A stretch of 64,000 bases of DNA from an uncultured Mailhella sp. (GTDB lineage: Bacteria > Desulfobacterota > Desulfovibrionia > Desulfovibrionales > Desulfovibrionaceae). A model generated the notes under the pieces. The model was not told the origin of the DNA. It ran no database searches and was given only the letters and a program-made list of their open reading frames with translations. The stretch lies in assembly GCF_963931295.1 (NCBI RefSeq), contig NZ_OZ007001.1, forward strand, positions 1,116,001-1,180,000, read 5' to 3'. This document shows, piece after piece, positions 53,547 to 62,300 of this stretch. The first letter of the stretch is position 1; every line of letters begins with the position of its first letter. The position numbers and the translations under genes are program-made.

Positions 53547-53959
53547 GGACTGCGCTTCTCCTTATCCTTTGTCTGGCACAGGCTTTTCCCTGTTTTGCGG
53601 CTTCCTGTCAGGATATGCGGGATGCCGTCGGCTCAGCCATGCAGCAGCGCAACGGACGGGTATCCGATACTCACAACACCATGATTCCCGACCCTGAATC
53701 CGAACGGGATGCGCTGTCCGGCTGTCTCGGCTCCATCAATGCTCTCGGCGACGCTTTCAGCCTTGGCGTGACGTTGCCGGGCATGGACCAGATCGTCGCG
53801 GGAATGTGCCATCAGGTTGACTCCCTCATTCAGCAGAAAATCAACGATGCTCACAATCAGGTCCTCAACTCCATAAACGGCATCGGCGGCAACAATCCGT
53901 TCAAGGTGTACGGCACGGGCGGAGACTATGTGGTGAAGCTCAAGGAGAAATTGAAATGA
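53543..53959 (+). CDS. Secreted Cys-containing protein of the transfer operon
   Basis: The 138-aa product has a signal peptide (LLLILCLAQAFPCFA). Three mature Cys occur, in SCQDM, SGCLGS and GMCHQ. The remainder is helical. It overlaps topB and the transglycosylase gene by four bases each. I do not recognise the family. A periplasmic partner of the nearby thioredoxin-fold protein (58262-59017) would explain the Cys residues, but this is inference. Confidence 0.6.
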   Translation: MRTALLLILCLAQAFPCFAASCQDMRDAVGSAMQQRNGRVSDTHNTMIPDPESERDALSGCLGSINALGDAFSLGVTLPGMDQIVAGMCHQVDSLIQQKINDAHNQVLNSINGIGGNNPFKVYGTGGDYVVKLKEKLK

Positions 53960-54468
53960 GAGCGCTCTGCCTGTTTCTGAGCATCCTTTGTCTGTCTCCC
54001 GGCATGGCCTTCTCCGCCGAGCGGGCCAAAGTCGTCGTTTCGATGACACGACCTCTGACCACGGGCTGTGTTCTGGATGCCGCCCGTGTAAGCGGAATGC
54101 CTCCGGCCGCGCTTTTCGGTCTGCTCGCCACGGAGGGAGGGAGCATGGGAGAAGCTCTGAGCAACACCAACGGCACCTGGGACCTGGGCTGCTTTCAAAT
54201 CAACACCGTTCACGTCAATGAACTGGCCGCCATGGGCATAGCCCCGGAAACCCTGCTTCGGGACGGCTGCGTCAACGCCTATGCGGCGGCATGGCTGCTT
54301 CGCAAGGAGTATGAACGGACCGGCGATCTCTGGCTGGCCATAGGCGCGTATCATTCCAGAACGCCCCATCGCAGGGATGCCTATATCAGAAAGGTCAGAA
54401 CGAACCTGGAAGAACTGCGTCGCCGGGGTATCTCCAGCCTCTCTTCCCTTCAGGAGGCGCAGCCGTGA
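53956..54468 (+). CDS. VirB1-like lytic transglycosylase
   Basis: The 170-aa product has a signal peptide ending FSA. An SLT domain follows: AARVSGMPPAALFGLLATEG (catalytic Glu), NTNGTWDLGCFQINTVHVNE and DGCVNAYAAAWLLRKEYERT with LAIGAYHSRTP. Such enzymes open peptidoglycan for the transfer channel. It overlaps dotM by four bases. Confidence 0.9.
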   Translation: MRALCLFLSILCLSPGMAFSAERAKVVVSMTRPLTTGCVLDAARVSGMPPAALFGLLATEGGSMGEALSNTNGTWDLGCFQINTVHVNELAAMGIAPETLLRDGCVNAYAAAWLLRKEYERTGDLWLAIGAYHSRTPHRRDAYIRKVRTNLEELRRRGISSLSSLQEAQP

Positions 54469-55784
54469 GTCAGCTCCGCGACGAAAGAGACGACATGCTT
54501 TTTCTGTGGTTTGCGCTTCTGGTGCTGATTTTTGTCGTCATCCCGGCTCTGTACGCAGCGCATAAGGGAAGCGTCAACGCGCCTCTGGTCTGGCTGGCAA
54601 GTATCCAGCTCAGAGTCTTTGCGCCTTTTTCAGAAGAAGTACGGACCATCCTTGAGCGTCTCACCGAGGTGGAACCCGCCGCGCTGACCTGGGAACAGGT
54701 GCGGGGATTACTGCGCTATGCCGGGTCATGGATGCGATGGCCGCTCGCGCTGCTTCTGCTTTTGTGCGGCTGCACCGCCATTTTCATAGGACGGGTGGGA
54801 AGGCTCGTCCGGCATTTCAGCATGAAAAGCCTGCTGAAAAACAACGCGGAATCCTTCCCCTGTCTCAGACCGGTCGTTGGTCGCGGCAAGTACCTGCTTT
54901 CGCCCAAATCCTACGATTCCGGCTTATGGCGCATTGCCCGAACTCCCGTTCAATTCGCGCTGGAACAGGAACTTCTGCTCAATGAAAACGGTGAAGCCTT
55001 CACTCTGGAGCAGGCTCTGCATAACGGGCTGGCGGATACGGAGCTTCCCGCATGGGGCAATGCCAGGCTGGATGAAGACAAAGCTCTCGCCGCCTTTCAG
55101 GACCAGCTCGGCAAACCGTTCGAGAACCATACGGCCATGACTGCCTGCCGTCGCGCGCTGGCCGCCGCATTCCTGTCCTATGCGGACGGAGACAAAAAAG
55201 GCTGCGTTGCCGTACTGGATGCCGTCTCATCCTCCTATCGGGAAAAACGCGACAGGGCGACATGCCCCATTCTGGAACAAAAAAACTTCCATCTGAATCT
55301 GAACCGCATCTGGGAAAAGCATCAGTCCGTTCTTTCCGAAAAATCTCTCCGTATTCACGCGGCGTTCGAGCTTCCGTGGTTCATGGCACTGCTGTGCCGG
55401 GCAAGGAAAAAAGGCGTTCTGGCCAGTTCCCAGTTCCTGTGGCTTCGCCCGTTGGACAGGCCGCTCTGGTACGCGCTCAATCAATGCGGGGGAAGAACCG
55501 CGTGGGTGGAAAGCCTGGCTCCCTGGGCGCACTACAAGGCAGAAGAACAGGTGGGGCAGGCCCTGACCGAGCCTCACGTTGATCTCGCCGTCACGAGTCT
55601 CAAGGATTCCTTGTCCGCCCAGGGCTGGCTGACGGACATTTTCATTCCGCCCATGTTCGAGCAGTCCTTTACGCCTGCCGTGGAGCAGGCGGAACCTGTG
55701 TCGGATATGGTGTACGCTGCGGCAGAAAACGACCCGGAATACGATGCCAACGACGACCCTTCCCTGGCGGAAGAACACTATTGA
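54465..55784 (+). CDS. DotM/IcmP-like coupling-complex protein (TrbA)
   Basis: The 439-aa product has membrane helices at about residues 11-28 and 91-108 and a cytoplasmic domain. DotM features are WLASIQLRVFAPFSEEVRTI, TWEQVRGLLRYAGSWMRWPL, EQALHNGLADTELPAWGNAR and RPLDRPLWYALNQCGGRTAW. In Legionella DotM joins DotL in the coupling complex that receives substrates. It precedes dotL directly, as trbA precedes trbC in IncI plasmids. Confidence 0.88.
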   Translation: MSQLRDERDDMLFLWFALLVLIFVVIPALYAAHKGSVNAPLVWLASIQLRVFAPFSEEVRTILERLTEVEPAALTWEQVRGLLRYAGSWMRWPLALLLLLCGCTAIFIGRVGRLVRHFSMKSLLKNNAESFPCLRPVVGRGKYLLSPKSYDSGLWRIARTPVQFALEQELLLNENGEAFTLEQALHNGLADTELPAWGNARLDEDKALAAFQDQLGKPFENHTAMTACRRALAAAFLSYADGDKKGCVAVLDAVSSSYREKRDRATCPILEQKNFHLNLNRIWEKHQSVLSEKSLRIHAAFELPWFMALLCRARKKGVLASSQFLWLRPLDRPLWYALNQCGGRTAWVESLAPWAHYKAEEQVGQALTEPHVDLAVTSLKDSLSAQGWLTDIFIPPMFEQSFTPAVEQAEPVSDMVYAAAENDPEYDANDDPSLAEEHY

Positions 55785-55791
55785 GGTGCGT

Positions 55792-57567
55792 ATGGAACGA
55801 AAAATCAGAGGTCTTGAAGACCACGAAACACAGGAACGGAAACGGCTCTTCCGGGATGTGCGCTCCCCGCTGCAACGCCTGGGAGACACGCTCAGGCTCG
55901 GCCATGTGCAAACCGGCGGCATCTTTGCGGCGGGGGTGTGTCTTTTTCTTTTTCCCTCGCTCTCCATGCCGTTCTTTATCGCCGGGCTTGCTCTGTTTGC
56001 CGCCCGCTGCGTCTATGTCGAAGACGAAAGGCTGCCTTTCCGAATGCCGCTCGGTCTCTCCGGCACGGATAAAGGCGATCCTCTGCCCGGCAGACGCGGC
56101 TACGCCAGACCGGAGGGCATCTTCTTCCTGGGAAACAGGGTACAGGACCAGAAAGAACTCTGGCTGAAGGCCAAGGACATTCTTACCCACTGCCTGCTTT
56201 TCGGCACCACCGGTTCCGGCAAGACGGAAACCCTCGTTTCCCTTTCATACAATGCTCTGGCTACGGGAAGCGGGCTGTTCTACATCGACCCGAAAGCAAG
56301 TCCGAAACTCGCCGTACAGATATGGCAGATGGCCCGCTTTCTGGGACGGGACGACGACTTCCGCGTACTGAACTACGGCACTTCCGGCAAAGTCAAAGGA
56401 AAAACTCCGCGCCGTCTTTCCAACACCAACAATCCCTTCACCTTCGGCAGTGCGGAAGCCCTGACGCAGCTTCTTGTTTCCCTCATGCCCGCGTCCGACG
56501 GGGCGAACAGCATCTTTGCCGACAAGGCGCAGGCGTTGATTTCCGGCGTCATGTACGCCCTGGTGGACCTGCGCGACAAAGGGCTGCTCAAGCTCTCCAC
56601 CAGCGTCATCCGTGAATCGCTGGCGCTTGAAAAATGTGTCGCCCTCGCGCTGCGGGCGGAGCTTGATGAAGAGTCCCGCGCCTCCATCCATGCGGCTCTC
56701 GGCACCTGCGGCTGGATTGCCGGACGGGAAATGAAAGACCAGCCCCAGTCCTTTGCGGAGCAGTTCGGCTATGCCCAGAGCTACTTCGGAAAGGCCCTTT
56801 CCAGCCTGACGGACACCTATTCCCACATCTACGGGGCTGAAGACGGAGAAGTCGATTTTGCCGACGCCATCATGCAGCGCCGCGTGCTGGTCGTTCTTCT
56901 GCCTTCGCTGGAAAAAGCCCCCGCAGAACTGGCCAGCCTCGGAAAAATCAGCCTCTCCGCCATACGCAACGCCTGTGCCGTGGGCCTCGGCGCACATATT
57001 GAAGGCGACGCCGCCGACGTGCTGGAAGCCCTGCCCACGGACACTGTGGGCATCGGCCCGTATCTGTGCATCGTGGATGAATATGCGGCCATCGTCACCC
57101 CCGGCTTTGAGGTCGTGCTGACACAGGGGCGCGGTCTCGGCATAGCCGCCATCGTCGCCTCCCAGGATTACGCCGGTATTCTGGAAGCGGACAAAAAAGG
57201 CGCGCAGCAGATGGTGGCCAACACCTCCATAAAAATCTTCATGAAAATGCAGGACGCGGAAAAAACCTGGGAACTCATACGGGGACAGGCCGGCCAAGGC
57301 ACCGTCCTCCGCACCACCGGCTTCAATGTCAACGAAAAAATAAGCGCAGGTTACCGCGACGCCATGAACACCACCGTGGAACAGGAAGACCGCGTCGTCC
57401 TGCGCGACTTGCAGGAACAGATCGAAGGCGAAGCCCATTTCATCTTCAGCGGGCAAATCGTCCGGGGCACCATGTTCTTTGCCAACCCTTCCCTGAAAAA
57501 AGCGCAGCTGCGCGTCCCCCAGCTTGTGCAGCTCTCCCAGGAGAAACACTATGACCATGCGGCATAA
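55792..57567 (+). CDS. DotL/IcmO-like coupling ATPase (TrbC, T4CP)
   Basis: The 591-aa product has two membrane helices (about 40-75), Walker A LLFGTTGSGKTETLVSLSYN, Walker B PYLCIVDEYAAIVTPGF and the conserved GLGIAAIVASQDYAG plus NTSIKIFMKMQDAEKTWELI. DotL is the VirD4-class motor that brings relaxase-DNA to the channel. It is shorter than Legionella DotL, which has an effector-adaptor tail, as expected for a conjugation system. ATG 55792 is preferred; GTG 55786 is also possible. Confidence 0.9.
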   Translation: MERKIRGLEDHETQERKRLFRDVRSPLQRLGDTLRLGHVQTGGIFAAGVCLFLFPSLSMPFFIAGLALFAARCVYVEDERLPFRMPLGLSGTDKGDPLPGRRGYARPEGIFFLGNRVQDQKELWLKAKDILTHCLLFGTTGSGKTETLVSLSYNALATGSGLFYIDPKASPKLAVQIWQMARFLGRDDDFRVLNYGTSGKVKGKTPRRLSNTNNPFTFGSAEALTQLLVSLMPASDGANSIFADKAQALISGVMYALVDLRDKGLLKLSTSVIRESLALEKCVALALRAELDEESRASIHAALGTCGWIAGREMKDQPQSFAEQFGYAQSYFGKALSSLTDTYSHIYGAEDGEVDFADAIMQRRVLVVLLPSLEKAPAELASLGKISLSAIRNACAVGLGAHIEGDAADVLEALPTDTVGIGPYLCIVDEYAAIVTPGFEVVLTQGRGLGIAAIVASQDYAGILEADKKGAQQMVANTSIKIFMKMQDAEKTWELIRGQAGQGTVLRTTGFNVNEKISAGYRDAMNTTVEQEDRVVLRDLQEQIEGEAHFIFSGQIVRGTMFFANPSLKKAQLRVPQLVQLSQEKHYDHAA

Positions 57568-57583
57568 AAGAGAAAAAGCCCGG

Positions 57584-57916
57584 CTAGCTGAAAATGGTCG
57601 CCAACCTTGCAAGAACTTCATCCATAATGACGGGCGGTACTTGTTCCAGCCGTCTGCCGGATCTCGCCCGCAAGTCCAGCGCCCTGGGCTGGTCACAACG
57701 AACTACTCCTGTAGTACGCGTGCCGCATCCGCTGAGCGACACGGCGAATCCTGCAGTACGGGCAAAATTCCCCCCGCTGGTAATCGGCAACACTACGGGA
57801 ACCTGCGTCACTCTGTTGAACTCGTCGGGAGAAATCACCAACACCGGTCGCGTTCCCTGTTGCTCATGCCCTTCTGTAGGATCAAGCGTCACCAGATAAA
57901 TATCACCACGCCGCAT
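57584..57916 (-). CDS. ChpB/PemK/MazF-type mRNA interferase toxin
   Basis: The 110-aa product starts MRRGDIYLVTLDPTEGHEQQ, with GTRPVLVISPDEFNRVTQVP, VVLPITSGGNFARTAGFAVS and RCDQPRALDLRARSGRRLEQ, which follow the MazF/PemK fold and the ChpB subgroup. It cleaves mRNA. Its ATG overlaps the antitoxin stop (TGATG). The pair is antisense to the transfer operon, 16 bp after dotL. Confidence 0.92.
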   Translation of the reverse strand: MRRGDIYLVTLDPTEGHEQQGTRPVLVISPDEFNRVTQVPVVLPITSGGNFARTAGFAVSLSGCGTRTTGVVRCDQPRALDLRARSGRRLEQVPPVIMDEVLARLATIFS

Positions 57917-58173
57917 CAGATCAGCTCCCCGCCCGTGGCTCCAGCCCCGGTCCACACTCCATCCTCAGGGGAAAGCGGCGCGGAAGCATCACACTGGGCC
58001 AACAGTTCCTGCAGGCTGTACTTCTTCCTGACGTTCGGCTCAATAATCAGACGCCCGGATTCCACGGCCATGCTTACCGATGACCCCGATTCCATTCGCA
58101 GCATTTCCAAAATGGCGGGAGGAACGGCCAGCATCACTGAACCGCCGACTTTTCTCAAATTTGCTGTGTACAT
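57916..58173 (-). CDS. ChpS/PemI/MazE-type antitoxin (AbrB fold)
   Basis: The 85-aa product starts MYTANLRKVGGSVMLAVPPA, with ILEMLRMESGSSVSMAVESG and RLIIEPNVRKKYSLQELLAQ. The AbrB-type N-terminus binds DNA and the C-terminus blocks the toxin. ATG 58173 sits six bases after GGAGG; the ATG at 58179 touches the ribosome site and is less likely. A palindrome upstream (58188-58207) is the probable operator. Confidence 0.9.
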   Translation of the reverse strand: MYTANLRKVGGSVMLAVPPAILEMLRMESGSSVSMAVESGRLIIEPNVRKKYSLQELLAQCDASAPLSPEDGVWTGAGATGGELI

Positions 58174-58187
58174 CGTCATCCTCCATA

Positions 58188-58207
58188 AGTTATATTTTTA
58201 TATAACT
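58188..58207. promoter_or_regulatory. Operator-like palindrome of the ChpS/ChpB pair
   Basis: AGTTATAT-TTTT-ATATAACT is an 8-4-8 perfect palindrome ending 15 bp upstream of the antitoxin start. AbrB-type antitoxins repress their own promoter at such sites. Confidence 0.65.
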
Positions 58208-58261
58208 CGCAATCGCCAATATGGCAAGTCCCCTTCGACAATACCGCACCGGAGAACAGTT

Positions 58262-59017
58262 ATGACGCGACTCGTACAACTTATTACTCTTTTCATCTGT
58301 CTTTTGTCGGGATCGGTTCCTTCTGCCCATGCCGGAACGCCCGTGTCCGACCGGATAGCCGTGGAAGCTGGCGTAAAGGCGGAACTTTCAAAAGACCTGG
58401 CGCTGCCTTACGCGCCCGATGCGGCCCTTTCCGGCAGAACCTGTCTGGACGGCAGGCCGACAAAAGAATTTCAGGGCGACATCATGGAATACTGGGTCAA
58501 CCTGGAATGTCCTTACTGCGGCATTGAGGAACCGCTCCGGGCACAGCGGGAAAATCCCGGCATGTGCATTGTCGTGCGTCACAGCCCTTCGGACAACTAC
58601 GGAGAGTCGTTGAAAAAAGCCCTGAGCTTTGAAGCACTCCTGCGCTTTTCTCCGAACGCCGCGCACAGCTTCTGGAATGCCGTGGTGCCCCGGACACCTC
58701 TCGGCGTTCCGAAACCCTATGAGGCTGCGCTGCAAACGGCGCTTCAGGATGCGGCCATTGTGCCGGAAGACTTTGCCGACTCTCTGCAACAGGTCGCTCC
58801 TGTCGTAGGCGCGGATATTATCGCCTCGCAATCCAGAATCACCTCAACTCCCACCTGGATTCTGGACGGCATTCGTTTTCCCGCCTGTGATTTCACGGCC
58901 TCACAAGTGCCGCTGGCTCTCGAACTCGCCCATAAGGCCCGCGCCGACGACGCCGATGCCAAAGAACGCATCGTCCAGATGATTACGCGCGGCCTTTTGA
59001 ATGAGTCCGTTTTATGA
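58262..59017 (+). CDS. Periplasmic thioredoxin-fold protein (DsbA/DsbC-like, TrbB-like)
   Basis: The 251-aa product starts MTRLVQLITLFICLLSGSVP, a signal peptide ending AHA. The active site is CPYC in YWVNLECPYCGIEE, with the cis-Pro loop TSTPTWILDG. IncI plasmids carry TrbB, a DsbC-like protein that aids disulfide formation in transfer proteins, between TrbA and TrbC. Here the gene follows DotL instead, beyond the toxin-antitoxin insertion. The frame is open far upstream (57524), but that part overlaps the TA genes and is not used. Confidence 0.85.
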   Translation: MTRLVQLITLFICLLSGSVPSAHAGTPVSDRIAVEAGVKAELSKDLALPYAPDAALSGRTCLDGRPTKEFQGDIMEYWVNLECPYCGIEEPLRAQRENPGMCIVVRHSPSDNYGESLKKALSFEALLRFSPNAAHSFWNAVVPRTPLGVPKPYEAALQTALQDAAIVPEDFADSLQQVAPVVGADIIASQSRITSTPTWILDGIRFPACDFTASQVPLALELAHKARADDADAKERIVQMITRGLLNESVL

Positions 59018-59063
59018 CGCCCTCTTTCCCTGACCCGTCTTGACGAACGCTTCCCTTCTCACT

Positions 59064-59100
59064 AATCTTATAAGTAAGATTTATCTTGTAAATAAGATTT
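59064..59100. promoter_or_regulatory. Tandem operator upstream of the AbrB-type gene
   Basis: Two 18-bp direct repeats (59065-59082 and 59083-59100) differ at two bases. The first is also a 7-4-7 palindrome (AATCTTA-TAAG-TAAGATT). They end 12 bp before ATG 59113. Such a layout suits autorepression by the AbrB-type protein. Confidence 0.7.
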
Positions 59101-59112
59101 CAGGGAGAACTC

Positions 59113-59286
59113 ATGGAACTTGCCAAGGTCACTTCGCGCGGTCAGATCACGCTGCCCCTCGCCATTCGCAGAAAGCTCGACGTGAAGGAAGGGGATAAGG
59201 TTGTTTTTTATGAAGAAAACGGGCGCATTGTCGTTGAAAACGCCGCAAAGCTGACAATCGCCCAGGAAAAAAAGCCCGGCGAGTAG
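59113..59286 (+). CDS. Stand-alone AbrB/SpoVT-type DNA-binding protein
   Basis: The 57-aa product reads MELAKVTSRGQITLPLAIRR and KLDVKEGDKVVFYEENGRIV, a complete swapped-hairpin AbrB domain, and ends IAQEKKPGE. AGGGAG precedes ATG. No toxin gene follows; the next gene starts 63 bp later and encodes a very large protein. It may regulate the downstream methylase-helicase operon, or be an orphan antitoxin. Confidence 0.85.
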   Translation: MELAKVTSRGQITLPLAIRRKLDVKEGDKVVFYEENGRIVVENAAKLTIAQEKKPGE

Positions 59287-59349
59287 GAACAGGCTGTCTT
59301 CATTTCGACGCGCCGCCTTTCCTCCGCCCAGCGGCAAGGAAAGGACAGT

Positions 59350-62300
59350 ATGGCCAGACGGCGCAAGCAGACCAGTGATTCCCGTCAGTTGTCGCTGTTC
59401 GACATCATGGTCAGCCATATCGAACAGATCAGGGAAGAAAACATTCAGGATGACATAAGGGAAGAAGCCGGAACACGGATACTCCGGGAGCCGACGCACG
59501 AACAGCCCCCGTCCGCTACGCCTCCGGTCAGCCCCGCCTCACACGAAGAACTTCCGAAAGAACCGGAACATCCCGGCAAACGGAAGCCGCTGCTTCCGCC
59601 CGATGACAGCATCCCCCCGAAAAGGCTCGGCGTGAACGGACGCGGTTTCTCTGTTTATGAAACGTCGGACGGGGGACGCATGTACAGTCCTTCCCTGGAC
59701 ATCGTGCGCTTCATCGACGGCGACAGGGACACGCCGGAAGAGCTGTTCCGGAAAGGAAACGAAGACTACCTGACCGTGCAGGAAGTCGCGGCCTTCAGAC
59801 AACAACATTCCTCAACTCAGGAGGTTTCCCATGCTGGACAGACAGACAAACCCGCTGGACATCGCCAGAACCGTTCTCAAGCCAGAAACCATTCACGACC
59901 TCAAGGTCAGAGGGTTCACCAATTCAGCCTACTTGATTCTCGACCGCTGGGCACTGAACAGTCCCGACGAACTGAAGCGCCTGGAAGAGGAAGGGAATCT
60001 GGCCTTGCAGATACGACTGGATCAGCAGCAGGCCATAGAGAAGAGGACGCTGTGCAGCGAATCCGCCCGGCAGGCGAGCCTGCGGGGGATGTCGGACTGG
60101 GAGATTTTGGAAAGCTGCGGGGTGGAGATGAACCTGAAAATTACCGGATAAGCCCGGAAGAACAGCTTGGTGTCGGCGGCGCAAAGAAAAAATATGCGGA
60201 TAACCTCGCCGCCATACGTCTGCTGAAGCAGCTCCAGGCCAACGGCGCGAAACTGGCCACCCCGGAAGAAAAAAGCACGCTGGTGCATTTTGTCGGATGG
60301 GGTGGTCTTCCGCAGGTCTTTGACCCCAAAAACGACAAATGGGCGGCGGAATACCGGGAACTTCAAGGCGTACTCTCCCCCGATGAATACGCGGCCGCCC
60401 GGCGCTCCACACAGGACGCTCACTATACCTCGGAAACCGTCATCAGGGGCATCTATCAGGGGCTTTCCAGACTCGGCGTTGAAACGGGAAAGGAACTCCA
60501 CATTCTCGAACCTTCGGCGGGTATCGGCAATTTTATCGGACTTTGCCCGGAAAGTTTCCAGGCCCGGTTCCTGGCCGTGGAACTGGAACCGACAACAGCG
60601 GCCATTGCCGCATACCTGTACCCCAAAGCCCGCCACATCAATAACGGCTTTCAGACCATCCCCCTCAACACGCCGAGTTTCGACCTTGCAGTGGGCAATC
60701 CTCCTTTCGGGAATCAGTCTCTCTACGACCCCGAATTTCCCGAACTGAAAAAATTTTCCATCCACAACTATTTTCTCGCCAAGTCCATGCGCCTGCTGCG
60801 CGAGGGCGGCATAGCCGCCTTTGTGGTCAGCCGTTACTTCATGGATGCCGTCGATTCCTCCGCCCGCGAACATATCGCGGGATATGCCGACTTCCTGGGC
60901 GCGGTGCGCCTGCCTGAAACCGCTTTCCGGCAAAATGCCCTGACGGATGTCACCACCGACATCGTTTTCTTTCAAAAGCACAACGGCGAAAACAAGCGGA
61001 GTCTGGAGTGGCTCCACACGTCCAGCATGGAAGTGGACGACTTCAAGCACGGCGGCAGGCGCACCGCCGTGGTCAACAGCTACTTCGCTTCCCGCCCGGA
61101 ACAGATCATCGGAAGAATGGCGTATTCCGGGGGCATGTTCGAGGACAGCCTGAACTGCGTGTCCGATGCGTCTCAGACAGACCTCGGCGAAGAAATAGCC
61201 CGGCGTCTGGACGCGCTGCCTGCCGTGCAGTTCAGCCCCTTACCCTCTGCCGAAGTCCGTGAAGCCGAATCCGGTCTCAATCATGACTTCCTGGCTTCCG
61301 ACTACTTCCAGTCCCTGAAAATGGGCGCACTCTGCGTTGAACCTCAAAGCAGAAAAATCGTCTTCAAGACTTCCGGGGAGTTCGGCGACGGAGGTTATGA
61401 ACCCGTCACCGTAAAAAATGAAACCGCCCGACTGCGCCTGGCTTCCATGATTCAGCTCAGGGATACCCTGCGTGAGCTGCTCAATGAGGAAAAAGGCGAA
61501 GGAAGTGAAAGTCGTATGGCGAACCTGCGCCAGCGGCTCAACACGCAATACGACGCCTTTGTCAAAAAATACGGGCACCTTAACTCACAAACCAACCGCA
61601 GCCTCATGCGGGAAGACCCTGAACACGCTCTGCTGGAATCCCTGGAAGCGGACTACGACAAGGGCATTTCGCCGGATGTGGCCCGCAAGACCGGCAGACA
61701 GGCCAGACCCGCTTCCGCCAGAAAAGCTGCCGTATTCCGACAGCGTGTGCTTAAACCGGCGACGCTCGCCCAACAGGCGGAAAGCCCCAAGGATGCCCTT
61801 GTCATAGCGCTTCGGGAAAGCGGCAAGGTGGACTTTGCCCGCATGGAACAGCTTCTCGGACGCTCCACCGATGTCATTCAGCGGGACTTGCAGGAACAGG
61901 GCCTTATTTTTCTCAACCCCGCCACGGAACTCTGGGAAATCAGGGATAAGTATCTCACGGGCAATGTCCGGGCAAAACTGCGTCAGGCACGGGACGCCGC
62001 AAGCTCCGACCCTCGCTTTCTGCCCAATGTGGAAGCGCTTACGGAGGCTCTGCCGCCCGACATAGAAGCCGTGGACATCGGCGTCAAGTTCGGCTCCGCC
62101 TGGCTTCCTCCTTCCGTCATATCGGACTTCATCGAACATCTGCATGGCGGAAAAGGCTCTCAGCAGGTGGATTACCTGCCCACGCTCGGTCGATGGAGCG
62201 TCCGTGTCTATCTGTACGATGCCGCGCTGAATACCAACGTCTGGGGCATCCCGGAATACCCTGCGGAAAAAATCATTGAAGCCCTTCTGATGAACAAGCC

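Noticed and set aside
57524-58261. N-terminal extension of the thioredoxin-fold protein
   Set aside because: It crosses the toxin-antitoxin pair on the other strand. A signal peptide starts at ATG 58262.
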